Part shown: positions 28,373 through 39,784 of the stretch, piece after piece | How the letters are laid out: each line of letters opens with the position of its first letter | How positions within the stretch are numbered: position 1 is the stretch's first letter | NCBI GenBank assembly: GCA_902622845.1 | Contig: CACNRI010000001.1 | Span: forward strand, 300,678 to 364,677 | Length of the DNA: 64,000 bases | Direction: 5' to 3' | Source: an uncultured SAR86 cluster bacterium | GTDB taxonomy: Bacteria > Pseudomonadota > Gammaproteobacteria > Magnimaribacterales > D2472 | Notes under the pieces: generated by a model | The model's database searches: none | What the model was told of the DNA's origin: nothing | Seen by the model: only the letters and a program-made list of their open reading frames with translations | Made by a program: the position numbers and the translations under genes

Positions 28373-29935
28373 ATGCACAGATTTTTTTATTTTTTAACTT
28401 TCTTCTTTTCGATGACTCTTCTATCGCATCCAAATTCTTCTATTGAGAAGTATCCTGACGAAATGGAACATGCTCCAACACCTCTGCCAGATAGAGTAGT
28501 CTTAACTTGGAATGATGATCCTGCAACAACCCAAGCAGTAACATGGAGAACTGATACATCTATCGAAGAGGGGCTTGCACAGCTTGCTATAGCAAATGCA
28601 AATGGGAGGGCGCTTAAGCCAGATGAGTTTAAAGCAGAAACAAGTTACTTCGAGAGTGATATAAATGATGCTCATTACCATAGTGTTACTTTTAAGAATC
28701 TTAAACCCAATACTCTATATGCTTATAGAGTTGGAGATGGAGTAAATTGGACAGAGTATTATCACTTTAAAACTGCAAGCTCTTCAGAAGATCCCTTCAG
28801 TTTTATTTATTTCGGTGATGCACAAAATGAAGTGAGAACTCATTGGTCCAGAGTTTTTAGGGAAGCTTTTCGTGACGCACCAAGAGCTGCATTTACATTA
28901 CATGCTGGTGATTTAATTGATGAACACAATATGGACTCACAATGGGGTGAATGGCATCAGGGTCCTGATTGGGTAAATGGAACAATTCCTGTAATAGCAA
29001 CCCCTGGCAATCATGAATATCAAAAAGATTCTGAGACTGAAAGAATATGGACAAACAAAGATGGTCAACCTATCAATATCGAAATTGAATCTTTAAACAA
29101 TGATAATCCAGAGATCTTTATTGTTGATATCGAAGACTTTCAAAATAGAACAGGAACAATAAAGATTAAAGATTCTGGAGAAATAATAGATGCCGATGAG
29201 GGCATTGAATTAATTACAGGGTACAAAAAAGAAGAACTCATAAATAAACAAATTTTGGGTGGCAAAGCTCCACTATATGATCGTCTTCAAAATCCGGATG
29301 GTATTCAAAAGGTTAGCAATCATTGGAGACCACAATTCTCTTTTCCAATCCAGAATGTTCCCGATGAGAGATTAAAGGAGACTTTATACTTTCTGGATTA
29401 CCAAGGTGTTCGTTTTATATCGCTTGATTCCAATATTGAAATGGAGATTCAAGTAGATTGGCTTAGAAAAGTCCTAGAGGAGAATGATAATCGTTGGACG
29501 ATAATTACATTTCACCATCCACTATATTCTCCTGCATCAGATCGAGATAATTTAGAAATGCGTAAACTATGGAAACCATTACTTGATGAATTTAAAGTTG
29601 ATCTTGTTTTAAGCGGGCACGATCATACCTACTCTCGTACCGGTCTAATTGATGCGAAAAAAGTTGAAAATATTCCAACAGGTTATCAGCAAGCATATGA
29701 TCCAGAAATCGGCACCGTCCATGTTGTTTCAGTAAGCGGACCAAAAATGTATGAAATTACAAAAGGTTCATATGCAAAAAAGCTTGGAGAAAATACTCAG
29801 CTCTATCAAATTATAGATATTAACAAAGATAATCTTAGGTTTCGCGCATATACGGCAACGGGAAAACTGTATGATGAATTTCTTCTTAAAAAACGTAAAG
29901 ATCAACCAAACTTATTGATTGAAACCAACTCTTAA
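28373..29935 (+). CDS. Secreted purple-acid-phosphatase-like metallophosphoesterase with PAS-like insertion
   Basis: A 520-residue protein with a signal peptide (FFYFLTFFFSMTLLSHP). An N-terminal FN3-like domain (about 38-135, VVLTWNDDPATTQAVTWR) precedes a calcineurin-like core with IYFGDAQ (147-151), HAGDLID (177-183), PGNHEY (211-216), FHHPLYS (380-386) and SGHDHTYSR (414-422). It would release phosphate from organic esters in the periplasm or outside. Between GNHE and the HWRPQFSFP block, residues about 222-314 form an extra segment. Within it, residues 260-293 (TIKIKDSGEIIDADEG then IELITGYKKEELI) read like the core of a PAS domain. Confidence 0.87.
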   Translation: MHRFFYFLTFFFSMTLLSHPNSSIEKYPDEMEHAPTPLPDRVVLTWNDDPATTQAVTWRTDTSIEEGLAQLAIANANGRALKPDEFKAETSYFESDINDAHYHSVTFKNLKPNTLYAYRVGDGVNWTEYYHFKTASSSEDPFSFIYFGDAQNEVRTHWSRVFREAFRDAPRAAFTLHAGDLIDEHNMDSQWGEWHQGPDWVNGTIPVIATPGNHEYQKDSETERIWTNKDGQPINIEIESLNNDNPEIFIVDIEDFQNRTGTIKIKDSGEIIDADEGIELITGYKKEELINKQILGGKAPLYDRLQNPDGIQKVSNHWRPQFSFPIQNVPDERLKETLYFLDYQGVRFISLDSNIEMEIQVDWLRKVLEENDNRWTIITFHHPLYSPASDRDNLEMRKLWKPLLDEFKVDLVLSGHDHTYSRTGLIDAKKVENIPTGYQQAYDPEIGTVHVVSVSGPKMYEITKGSYAKKLGENTQLYQIIDINKDNLRFRAYTATGKLYDEFLLKKRKDQPNLLIETNS

Positions 29936-29943
29936 AATTTTTT

Positions 29944-30495
29944 TTATAACCATTTTATGTTGCAACCCATTGAAGGAAGCTGATTCGAATTAATTTCTTT
30001 GCCACCAATGAGATTGTCTATTGCATCTCTGAGATCTTTACCAGTTGGCTCAGTGCCTGAATTAGGTGAGCTTTCATCAAGCCTGCCTCGATACACTAGC
30101 TGTTGCGAGCGATTAAAAAGATAGAACTCAGGAGTACATTCCGCCTTATATTTTTTAGCTATCTCCTGAGTTGAATCAAATAAGTAGGGGAATGATAGTC
30201 CTAGGTCTTTCCATAACTCACTCATCTTATCCGGCCCGTCTTGAGGATAGTTTTCTATATCATTTGAGCTGATAGCTACCATATTAAGAATCTCAGTATA
30301 ATCGCCAGCAAGACGCTTAATTTCGTCATGATAATGAATGACATAAGGACAATGATTACAAATAAACATTATTAACGAAGGTTTAGCTTCATCAAGCTCA
30401 CTTGAAGAAAAGTCATTGCCGCTGACTGTATTTAGAAGTTTAAACTCCTCTAAGCTAGAGCCAAGTTCTAGCATGCTTGAGTATGTTAATGCCAT
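29944..30495 (-). CDS. Thioredoxin-fold (AhpC/TSA-type) redox protein
   Basis: A 183-residue protein with MFICNHCPYVIHYHDEIKRLAG, a CxxC motif (CNHC) in the thioredoxin-like position, and CTPEFYLFNRSQQLVYRGRLDE. This matches the widespread 'thioredoxin family protein' group related to alkyl hydroperoxide reductase. There is no signal peptide, so it is probably cytosolic. The substrate is unknown. It is convergent with the phosphatase gene. Confidence 0.85.
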   Translation of the reverse strand: MALTYSSMLELGSSLEEFKLLNTVSGNDFSSSELDEAKPSLIMFICNHCPYVIHYHDEIKRLAGDYTEILNMVAISSNDIENYPQDGPDKMSELWKDLGLSFPYLFDSTQEIAKKYKAECTPEFYLFNRSQQLVYRGRLDESSPNSGTEPTGKDLRDAIDNLIGGKEINSNQLPSMGCNIKWL

Positions 30496-30515
30496 TGGAT
30501 TATTTTAAAGCATTT

Positions 30516-30546
30516 AAAAAAAGAATGGGCTGACCGAAGCCAGCCC
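30516..30546 (-). terminator. Intrinsic terminator of the cadherin/cupredoxin lipoprotein gene
   Basis: Read on the minus strand, GGGCTGGC-TTCG-GTCAGCCC forms an 8-base-pair stem (one G-U pair) with a UUCG tetraloop, followed within a few bases by a run of seven T. It is 22 bases past the stop codon at 30569. This is a strong, classical rho-independent terminator. Confidence 0.88.
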
Positions 30547-30568
30547 GAGGAGGCTTTATAGCCAAAAC

Positions 30569-32467
30569 TTAGTAGTGCGACTTTGTTTTAAACTTAGTTT
30601 GCCCCGATGAATTTGTAGCGCCATGATAGCCTTGGTCGGCAGGCATATAGAACGTTAATCCTGGTAATTCATGGAACTGATGTTCATGATAATCAGCACC
30701 TGCATCTGCAGCTCTTAAGTATACTGTATGAGTATTGCCTGATGCGCCTTTAAAAGGTCCAACAGAAACTGTTCCGCTAACTTCTAAACCACTACTTGCA
30801 GATGTAACATCAATAAGGGAATTATCAAATGTTGTAACAATCTCAATTCTTCCATTGGTATACATGCCAGTGTGGACTCCACAATGAGGATAAAGAGTTG
30901 TAGGCGTGGAGTCCGTTACTGTTAATGTGTGACTTGATTGATCCCAGCCTTCAGACATCCCAATATTATTTGATCCACTAGTATCATTTGATGAAGTAGA
31001 AATTTCGAAGGGATGCGCGGAAAAAACGCTATTTGAGGTAGGTTCAAATACTATAGTGTCTCCAACTCGTGCATAAATTACTAATGCAGTTGAGTCAGCA
31101 TTAATCCCGTCAACTGTGTAATAAGCTGAGCCACTATTATCAACCGCATAGGTTGTTGTTCTGAAGTCTTCTACATCAGTGAGGCCTGTTCTTGAACTCT
31201 TGTCTGAAACCCACTGCAAAGTATCAAAAATTATTTGATCAATTTCAGCACTATCAACAGTATCATCCAAGATCCCTTTAAGAAGGGGAGTTACATAGTC
31301 TCTAGCAGTCATTGAGAAGTAAGCTTGTTCATTATCTGAATCAACATAAACTTTTTGTAAGAATGAAGAAAAACTTCCTGATAAGTTTTCTAGCTGTGTA
31401 TTTGTAACCGTGTAATTAGGTAATTCAAGATTTAGCAAAATATCCCTTACCAAAGTTGTGTCACCAAGGGAGGTTTCAGTTGATGCATCTCGATTGAAAA
31501 TAGCATCATTTATTGTTGCAACCGCCGCTAGGTTATCTGCACCAGACATACTTTGAAGAACACTCAATGATTCATACATCATAAGTAGTTGTGTATTTAC
31601 TAATGCAGCTTTATTCGATGCAGCATCATTAACGCTTAAGTATGGATCATCAAAGCGAATCATAAAGTCTGAATCCACCCCAAGTTTTTCTTTAAGAGAA
31701 GTGAATGAGAACCTATTGTCTAGATAGAGCATTGAGCTCAGCGGAGAAATTACAAAGTTTTGATCAATAGTTGGATCAGCTATTGCCATTGTGAAAGCAT
31801 CTCCATCATTGGTAATAGGATTAAAACCATCTTCCGCTATTATTTCTGCTGAAGCAGAAACACTATCGTCTATCTCTAAAGAAAATGATCCATCTGAAGC
31901 AGTACTAGTTGAATATGTTGCTCCGTCACAAGTTGCATCACCATCAGAGTCAGTAACTGGAATACATACAGTCGCTGATTGAATGTATCCATCCCTGATC
32001 AAAACTCCATCATAGTTTGAAGTTACGGGATCATCAGATGGATCATTAGTAACATTTACTTCAAATGCCATAGTATCAGAGGCTGTTCCATCTGAAACTG
32101 CAGCAGTCAATAGATAAACATTATCTGCATTGCTGTCACCAGGATTTTCGAAATCTGGAGGCGCACTAAAGGTAACATTTCCACTCGTATCAATATCAAA
32201 CATATTGGCATCAGCTCCTGATGCTATTGAATACGTAAGAGTATCTCCATCTGAATCAGATGCAGTTACAGTAAAAGCTGAAGTTTGATTTTCCTGAGCT
32301 GAATATACAGATGTTGAATTGGTAATTGTTGGGGGATTATTGCCGTAGCCGCCACCGCCGCCACCGCCGCCATAATCGCTTCCACCACCACCGCCACCGC
32401 CGCCACAAGCAGTAAGAATTGCAGTCGCTAAGATAACTGTTGAATACTTTTGAATTGATCTATACAT
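30569..32467 (-). CDS. Gly-rich lipoprotein with cadherin-like and cupredoxin-like domains
   Basis: A 632-residue lipoprotein (lipobox ILTAC, Cys21) whose mature start is two runs of eight glycines (residues 22-29 and 33-40) joined by SDY. Residues about 44-142 form a cadherin-like repeat (YSAQENQTSAF, DSDGDTLTYSI, PPDFENPGDS). The middle ~150-430 is helical and unassigned. Residues about 445-545 look like a type 1 copper protein: candidate ligands are His485 in AHPFEI and Cys529, His532, Met535 in YPHCGVHTGM. It would sit on the outer membrane or cell surface; a copper role is inferred. A strong Shine-Dalgarno (GGAGG) precedes the ATG. Confidence 0.82.
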   Translation of the reverse strand: MYRSIQKYSTVILATAILTACGGGGGGGGSDYGGGGGGGGYGNNPPTITNSTSVYSAQENQTSAFTVTASDSDGDTLTYSIASGADANMFDIDTSGNVTFSAPPDFENPGDSNADNVYLLTAAVSDGTASDTMAFEVNVTNDPSDDPVTSNYDGVLIRDGYIQSATVCIPVTDSDGDATCDGATYSTSTASDGSFSLEIDDSVSASAEIIAEDGFNPITNDGDAFTMAIADPTIDQNFVISPLSSMLYLDNRFSFTSLKEKLGVDSDFMIRFDDPYLSVNDAASNKAALVNTQLLMMYESLSVLQSMSGADNLAAVATINDAIFNRDASTETSLGDTTLVRDILLNLELPNYTVTNTQLENLSGSFSSFLQKVYVDSDNEQAYFSMTARDYVTPLLKGILDDTVDSAEIDQIIFDTLQWVSDKSSRTGLTDVEDFRTTTYAVDNSGSAYYTVDGINADSTALVIYARVGDTIVFEPTSNSVFSAHPFEISTSSNDTSGSNNIGMSEGWDQSSHTLTVTDSTPTTLYPHCGVHTGMYTNGRIEIVTTFDNSLIDVTSASSGLEVSGTVSVGPFKGASGNTHTVYLRAADAGADYHEHQFHELPGLTFYMPADQGYHGATNSSGQTKFKTKSHY

Positions 32468-32597
32468 ATAAGCCTCCTAAACAAATATATAGAGAAATTT
32501 CCCTTTAAGTTTTTATATTCGTAATACTGGGCGTTCGAGATATGTAAGAATTAAGTGTGCCCACTTAAATCAAGATCCTGACAAGGCAGTAATTTAA

Positions 32598-32637
32598 TAA
32601 CTTATGGCTCAAAAAATAAATTTCAAGCCATAAGTTA
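32598..32637 (-). terminator. Long hairpin downstream of katG
   Basis: A perfect 12-base inverted repeat (TAACTTATGGCT and AGCCATAAGTTA) with a 16-base A/T-rich loop. It begins 13 bases past the katG stop codon at 32651. The following T-tract on the minus strand is interrupted (TTATTAAATT), so it may act as a terminator or as a 3'-end stabilising hairpin. Confidence 0.6.
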
Positions 32638-32650
32638 TAAAAAAGATAGA

Positions 32651-34801
<2,151 letters not shown>

Positions 34802-34874
34802 TCAATTTATATATATTATTTAAAGATTCTAAACTTTTTTTCAATTTAATTTAATAGAAATTAATGATTTTTTC

Positions 34875-35768
34875 TTAATTTATTACCATTAAATCTTCAG
34901 CAACAATAACTTTTCCATCATATACAGATGAAATCTCTTTATATATCTCATCTGGAGTAGATCCCCAAAATAAAATATGCGATAGAACCAACTTATTTGG
35001 CTTTATTCTTTTAGCTATTTCGCCTAATTCAAGAGTAGAAGTGTGATGACCTTTGTGATATTTCTGCCAATCTGGAGTTTTATTTAAGAAGCCAGCATAT
35101 GAGTAAACCTCATGAACTAAAATATCAGCATCTTTAGCATAACTTTCTAAAATATCTGATGGTCCTGTATCGCCTGAAAAAACAATTACTTTATCTGCAG
35201 ATGTAAACCTAAAGCCATATGATTCATGAAGTCCGCCATGATCAACTCTAAAGGATTCAACTTTAACATCTTCATTTTGAAAAATTACGCCATTTTTTAA
35301 TTCATGAAAGTTAAATTTATAACCTAATTTATTTGCTGGCTGAGTTCCATAAATACGATAATCAATGTCTGTTTTGTAGGCTTTGAGGATATTTGTTGCC
35401 ATATTCTCGAGATCTTTAGGACCAAAAAGTTCAACTCTTTCATTTCTACCCATGATCCAAGGAGTTATTAAGAAATCTGATAGCCCCATAGTATGATCAG
35501 AGTGAATATGAGTTAAAAATGCATGCTTTAATTTGGCAGGAACTAATGCATCTATGTCTCCACCCCAGTTCGATGATAGTTCAGCTGCTCTTCTAATTAC
35601 TCCAGGACCAAAGTCCACTAAGTATGCATTATCATTTATTATCACTGCGTAAGAAGATCCCATTCTTTGAGGGTCTGGGTTTGGAGTGCCTGACCCCAAG
35701 ATAGCCAAACGAGTTTCAGCTCCCAAAAGACTTGAAAAAAATAAAAATGACGTCAATATAAATTTCAT
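34875..35768 (-). CDS. Secreted metallo-beta-lactamase-fold hydrolase (RNase Z/arylsulfatase-like)
   Basis: A 297-residue protein with a signal peptide (FILTSFLFFSSLLGA). The metal motif THIHSDHTMGL, FRVDHGGLHESYGFRF, VFSGDTGPSD, and the late His in KLVLSHILFWG give the RNase Z-type metallo-beta-lactamase fold. Export makes tRNA processing unlikely; related secreted proteins act on sulfate or phosphate esters. The substrate is unknown. Confidence 0.82.
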   Translation of the reverse strand: MKFILTSFLFFSSLLGAETRLAILGSGTPNPDPQRMGSSYAVIINDNAYLVDFGPGVIRRAAELSSNWGGDIDALVPAKLKHAFLTHIHSDHTMGLSDFLITPWIMGRNERVELFGPKDLENMATNILKAYKTDIDYRIYGTQPANKLGYKFNFHELKNGVIFQNEDVKVESFRVDHGGLHESYGFRFTSADKVIVFSGDTGPSDILESYAKDADILVHEVYSYAGFLNKTPDWQKYHKGHHTSTLELGEIAKRIKPNKLVLSHILFWGSTPDEIYKEISSVYDGKVIVAEDLMVIN

Positions 35769-35821
35769 TACTTAATTCTAAAATTAATAGTCAATTTAGA
35801 ATTTACACCACTGAATTTTTT

Positions 35822-36544
35822 ATGACAAATAAAAATATATTAATAATTGGTTCCTCAGGCGGAATTGGCAAAGCATTCATTGATATTTTTGCAAAACAAA
35901 ACACTAATAATAAGATTATTGGCCTATCAAGATCAGAAAATAAAGATATTGAGAACCTTTACGCACATCATTTTTTAGATTTAGAAGATGAGAACTCCAT
36001 TGAGAGTGCTGCAAGACAGGCAGAGACATATGGGCCTTACCAATTAATAATTGTTGCAACTGGAGTCCTTCACGGTGATGATTTCTCTCCAGAAAAAAGC
36101 TTGAAGCAAATATCAGCTGATAATTTTAAGAAAGTTCTTAATATAAATACCATTGGACCTGCTTTGGTTGGTAAATCCTTTCTACCCTTGCTAGATAATA
36201 AAAATCCTAGTGTTTTTGGTTTCTTGAGTGCAAGAGTTGGCAGTATTTCAGATAATAAATTGGGTGGATGGCATGCATACAGAGCTAGCAAAGCTTCACT
36301 AAACATGCTGATTAAGAATTTTGCAATTGAATTAGCTAGAACTAATAAATTAGCAAAAGTTATTGGACTTCATCCAGGCACAGTTGATACAGATTTAAGT
36401 AAACCATTTCAAAAAAATGTTCCAGATAATAGACTCTTCACTCCTCAGTTTTCTGCAGATGCCATGATTAATGTTGTGCGTGGATTGAAAGATGGTGATT
36501 CGGGATCAGTTTTTGCATTTGATGGGAGTAAAATAGAAAGTTAG
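35822..36544 (+). CDS. Short-chain dehydrogenase/reductase (CsgA/C-factor-like)
   Basis: The 240-residue SDR has the NAD(P) motif IIGSSGGIGKAF, and the catalytic Tyr and Lys in AYRASKASLNML. The substrate is unknown. It ends exactly where the photolyase ATG begins, so the two are co-transcribed. SDRs of this type are often found beside photolyase in marine gammaproteobacteria, which is a memory of genome context rather than something shown here. Confidence 0.87.
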   Translation: MTNKNILIIGSSGGIGKAFIDIFAKQNTNNKIIGLSRSENKDIENLYAHHFLDLEDENSIESAARQAETYGPYQLIIVATGVLHGDDFSPEKSLKQISADNFKKVLNINTIGPALVGKSFLPLLDNKNPSVFGFLSARVGSISDNKLGGWHAYRASKASLNMLIKNFAIELARTNKLAKVIGLHPGTVDTDLSKPFQKNVPDNRLFTPQFSADAMINVVRGLKDGDSGSVFAFDGSKIES

Positions 36545-37957
36545 ATGAGAAATTTAGTTTGGTTTAGGAATGATCTAAGGGTTTATGACAACCCTGCTTT
36601 GGATGCAGCATGCAATGCTAATAATGAAGTTGTAGCCGTATATATTGTCAGTGAATCACAGTGGGATGAGCATAATGATTCTGTGAATAAGATTTCATTT
36701 TGGTTTAGATGCCTGGTTGAGCTCGAAAAAGAGCTTAAAAAAATAAACATTCCTCTGATTATTTTAAAATCAGATTTTTATAAAGATCATCCAAAAAAAC
36801 TTCTAGAGTTCTCGACTGAAAATAATTTAGATAATGTCTTCTTTAATATCGAATACCCTGTGAATGAAAGAAAAAGAGATGAAGAAGTTACTCAGACCTT
36901 TGAAAATCAAAATAAGGGAGTATTTTCATTCCATGATCAAGTTATTCACAAGCCTGGAACATTGAAAACAAAAGCAGGAGGAGATTTCTCAGTTTATAGT
37001 CCCTTTAAAAGATGCTGGTTTGCTGAATTAGACTATGCAATGCTTGAAGAGATCCCTATTCCTTCACCAGTAAGCCCAATAAATATTTCTCATCAGAACG
37101 AATTTGATATCTATAACTATGATAAATCTGAAATAAATCAAGATCTATGGCCTGTTGGCGAGACTAATGTGCAAATAATGATTTCAAATTTTTTAGAGAA
37201 AAAAGGAACCTTGTATAAGACTGATAGAAACTTTCCCTCGATGAAGGCAACATCTATGGCTTCCCCTTATTTAAATACAGGTATTGTTTCATCAAAGTGG
37301 TGCCTGAATCAGTCAAGAAATTTTAATTATGATGCTTTAGATGAGGGAGACAAAGGAATTGTTCATTGGGTATCTGAGATACTCTGGAGAGAATTCTATC
37401 GACACATAATATTTAACTACCCGAGAGTATCAAAAGGCAAACCTTTCCAAATGCGTTATGAGAATATCCCTTGGGAGAATAATCCAGAGTTTATCGAAGC
37501 ATGGAAAAATGGGAAAACGGGGATACCTATAGTTGATGCAGGGATCAGACAAATGATTGAAACAGGATGGATGCACAACAGATTAAGAATGATTGTTGCA
37601 ATGTTTTTATCTAAGAATTTGCTGGTAGATTGGAAAATAGGTGAAGAGTTTTTTATGAAGCATCTTATAGATGGAGATATCGCTTCAAATAATGGCGGTT
37701 GGCAGTGGAGTGCTTCTACAGGAACTGATGCTGCTCCGTATTTCAGAATAATGAATCCAGAAACTCAATCACTTAAATTTGATGAGCAAGGCGAATATAT
37801 TAGGAAATATGTAAAAGAACTTCGAGATTGCTCAAATAAAGAAGTTCATATGCCAAGTAATCCAAAAGATTTAGGTTATGTTGAACCAATTGTTGACTTA
37901 AAGACTTCAAGACAAAAAGCCATTGATGTTTTTGGCAGCTTAAAAAAAGAAAATTAA
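36545..37957 (+). CDS. phrB: Deoxyribodipyrimidine photolyase (class I, CPD)
   Basis: A 470-residue photolyase. It has the antenna-domain start LVWFRNDLRVYDNPAL and the FAD domain with WREFYRHIIFNYPRV, GIPIVDAGIRQMIETGWMHN-type blocks, and the C-terminal WQWSASTGTDAAPYFRIMNP. It uses blue light to split cyclobutane pyrimidine dimers, consistent with life in sunlit water. It is coupled to the SDR upstream and convergent with the PHP protein gene, with a 4-base overlap. Confidence 0.95.
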   Translation: MRNLVWFRNDLRVYDNPALDAACNANNEVVAVYIVSESQWDEHNDSVNKISFWFRCLVELEKELKKINIPLIILKSDFYKDHPKKLLEFSTENNLDNVFFNIEYPVNERKRDEEVTQTFENQNKGVFSFHDQVIHKPGTLKTKAGGDFSVYSPFKRCWFAELDYAMLEEIPIPSPVSPINISHQNEFDIYNYDKSEINQDLWPVGETNVQIMISNFLEKKGTLYKTDRNFPSMKATSMASPYLNTGIVSSKWCLNQSRNFNYDALDEGDKGIVHWVSEILWREFYRHIIFNYPRVSKGKPFQMRYENIPWENNPEFIEAWKNGKTGIPIVDAGIRQMIETGWMHNRLRMIVAMFLSKNLLVDWKIGEEFFMKHLIDGDIASNNGGWQWSASTGTDAAPYFRIMNPETQSLKFDEQGEYIRKYVKELRDCSNKEVHMPSNPKDLGYVEPIVDLKTSRQKAIDVFGSLKKEN

Positions 37958-39186
37958 AACTTCAGAGTTGTTAATAAGTTTTTATTAGGAGCAATAAAGG
38001 CATTTAAGATTTTTACGTCAAGAGATCCCTTGTCTATGCCGCTATCTATTTGTAAAACTGTTTTTTCATTTGGTGCTATTTCAATAAGATTAGACTCATT
38101 TACAACTGAGGATTGATCGAGCACCTGAATAATGAATCTCACATCAGAAACATTCTCAATCTCGACTCTTGCAATATCTGAGTTTTCCAAAATTTCAACT
38201 TTCTTTGCCTTAAGGTATGAATTTGTAAGCTCAAGAATATTGTCTTCTAGTCCAATGAGATTATTCTTAAACCATACAACTGTCTTACCTGAAAATAGGG
38301 ATGATTTGATAGCATCAATTGAATTACTTTCAGAAAGAATTAGAGTTACTGGCCTATGGGCGCCAATCGAAGAGGGATAATCCCAATCGATTAAGCCATG
38401 AACATCAGAAGTTCCAAGAACTGTAAGCCCATATTCTAGGGCTATCCTAAAGGCTTCCTCAGAGTAACCATCTCCATTTGCTACTTCTATACCATGCAAA
38501 AGATTGTCTCTAAAAAATTCCTTATGGATTTCTCTGAGCATTGGTTGGCCTATGAACTCTTCAGATGACCATGCTGGATGATTCCAGAATGTAAATGCAT
38601 TTTGATTTCTAGCCTCAATTAGAGCGCTTTTAACTGGCCATAGTGATGCTAAAGCTGCATCTTCTAGCCAAGACAAATCTTCATAATTTGTAAGACTTTC
38701 TTCAGGAACTTCTTTGAGTATTTCTTTAGCTTCACTTATTTTCGCTTCATCGAGGTAAATTAGTTTATTTGCATCTTCTATAAAGATTGCATTGATGTGA
38801 CCAGGTGGGAACATTCTTGTAATTTCCGCACCATTGATGACTGTGAGATCTTTATTTTTTGCAATGTCTTCAGCAATGTCAAAAGATCTGTTTCTATCGG
38901 GATGCGGAATATCATCAATATGTGGTTGATATTCAAGATGTTCAGTTATTGCCAATAAATCAATCCCATCCCTTACAGCTTCCTCCACTCTCACATTTGG
39001 CCATACTGCTCCATCAGAAAATACTGAGTGGGTATGAAGATCAGCAACAATAACCTTATATTTCTCAGTATTTGGAAAATTAATTATCCTATCCATATCT
39101 TTGTAGTCATTTATGACAAATACTTCTCCGACAGAAAAAATATCAATAGAGAATAGGAAAAGAAGAAGAATATTTGTTTTTTTCAT
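37954..39186 (-). CDS. Secreted PHP-domain phosphoesterase (Sb-PDE-like)
   Basis: A 410-residue protein with a signal peptide (TNILLLFLFSIDIFS). Its PHP metal-binding motifs are DLHTHSVFSDG, ITEHLEYQPH, NGAEITRMFPPGHINAIF, WNHPAWS and GTSDVHGLIDW. The C-terminal ~90 residues form a probable beta-sandwich domain. It resembles the exported PHP phosphodiesterases able to hydrolyse phosphoesters, including organophosphate diesters. A role in phosphorus scavenging is inferred. Confidence 0.82.
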   Translation of the reverse strand: MKKTNILLLFLFSIDIFSVGEVFVINDYKDMDRIINFPNTEKYKVIVADLHTHSVFSDGAVWPNVRVEEAVRDGIDLLAITEHLEYQPHIDDIPHPDRNRSFDIAEDIAKNKDLTVINGAEITRMFPPGHINAIFIEDANKLIYLDEAKISEAKEILKEVPEESLTNYEDLSWLEDAALASLWPVKSALIEARNQNAFTFWNHPAWSSEEFIGQPMLREIHKEFFRDNLLHGIEVANGDGYSEEAFRIALEYGLTVLGTSDVHGLIDWDYPSSIGAHRPVTLILSESNSIDAIKSSLFSGKTVVWFKNNLIGLEDNILELTNSYLKAKKVEILENSDIARVEIENVSDVRFIIQVLDQSSVVNESNLIEIAPNEKTVLQIDSGIDKGSLDVKILNAFIAPNKNLLTTLKF

Positions 39187-39288
39187 AGCATAAAGGTGAA
39201 AACCAAATATAACACAGATATCTTTTTTGCTATGCTGGTAATATAGATTTCAATTAATAAATTTAACTATTTAATAAAAGGAGATTTT

Positions 39289-39705
39289 ATGAATAAATAT
39301 TTAGATGCAATGGCAAAGCCTTTTATGCCAATAACTCCTTGGTTGCTTAGACTCGGTCTTGGCATAGCTTTTATTTATCATGGAGTTGGGAAATTCCCGC
39401 TTCCTCCAGAAAGAATGGTTCCCTGGTTTGAGAGCATGGGCTTCATGTACCCTGAAATTGTTACGAGTCTCGTAGCTCTTGGTGAAGTAGGGGCTGGTGC
39501 AGGAATAATACTTGGAGGTCTATTGCCGGGAAATTTTGGTAACTTAACAACAAGACTCTCAGGAGGGGCTGTCGTTGTAATAATGATTGGTGCTATTTAC
39601 CTTGCTCATATGGATTGGTTTGCTGATTTAAGAAAGTTATTCACAAGTGAGCAAATTTTCTTATTTATTATTGGTTTATATTTCACGATTAGAGGTAATA
39701 ACTAA
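39289..39705 (+). CDS. DoxX family membrane protein
   Basis: A 138-residue protein with four hydrophobic helices. The DoxX signature is LLRLGLGIAFIYHGVGKFPLPPE and ALGEVGAGAGIILGGLL. DoxX proteins are inner-membrane proteins of mostly unknown role, some linked to redox or stress. A strong ribosome-binding site (AAGGAG) precedes it. It lies 79 bases ahead of the TonB receptor, with a Fur box between them, so the receptor is likely to have its own promoter. Confidence 0.85.
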   Translation: MNKYLDAMAKPFMPITPWLLRLGLGIAFIYHGVGKFPLPPERMVPWFESMGFMYPEIVTSLVALGEVGAGAGIILGGLLPGNFGNLTTRLSGGAVVVIMIGAIYLAHMDWFADLRKLFTSEQIFLFIIGLYFTIRGNN

Positions 39706-39733
39706 AAAATATTAAAAAATACTTGTAAATCTA

Positions 39734-39755
39734 AATGAGAATCATTATCATTCTC
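39734..39755. promoter_or_regulatory. Fur box upstream of the TonB-dependent receptor
   Basis: The sequence GAGAATCATTATCATTCTC (39737-39755), with AAT before it, is a 19-base near-perfect palindrome matching the Fur consensus. It lies 29 bases ahead of the GTG start of the receptor, where it would overlap the promoter. Together with the box at 704, it marks an iron-starvation regulon. Confidence 0.9.
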
Positions 39756-39784
39756 ACTATCACTTAGATATAAGAGGTAGTTTT

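Noticed and set aside
32342..32405. GC-rich short tandem repeat that at first looks like a repeat array
   Set aside because: It is the codon run for two octaglycine stretches of the lipoprotein, in frame; there are no spacers as in CRISPR.
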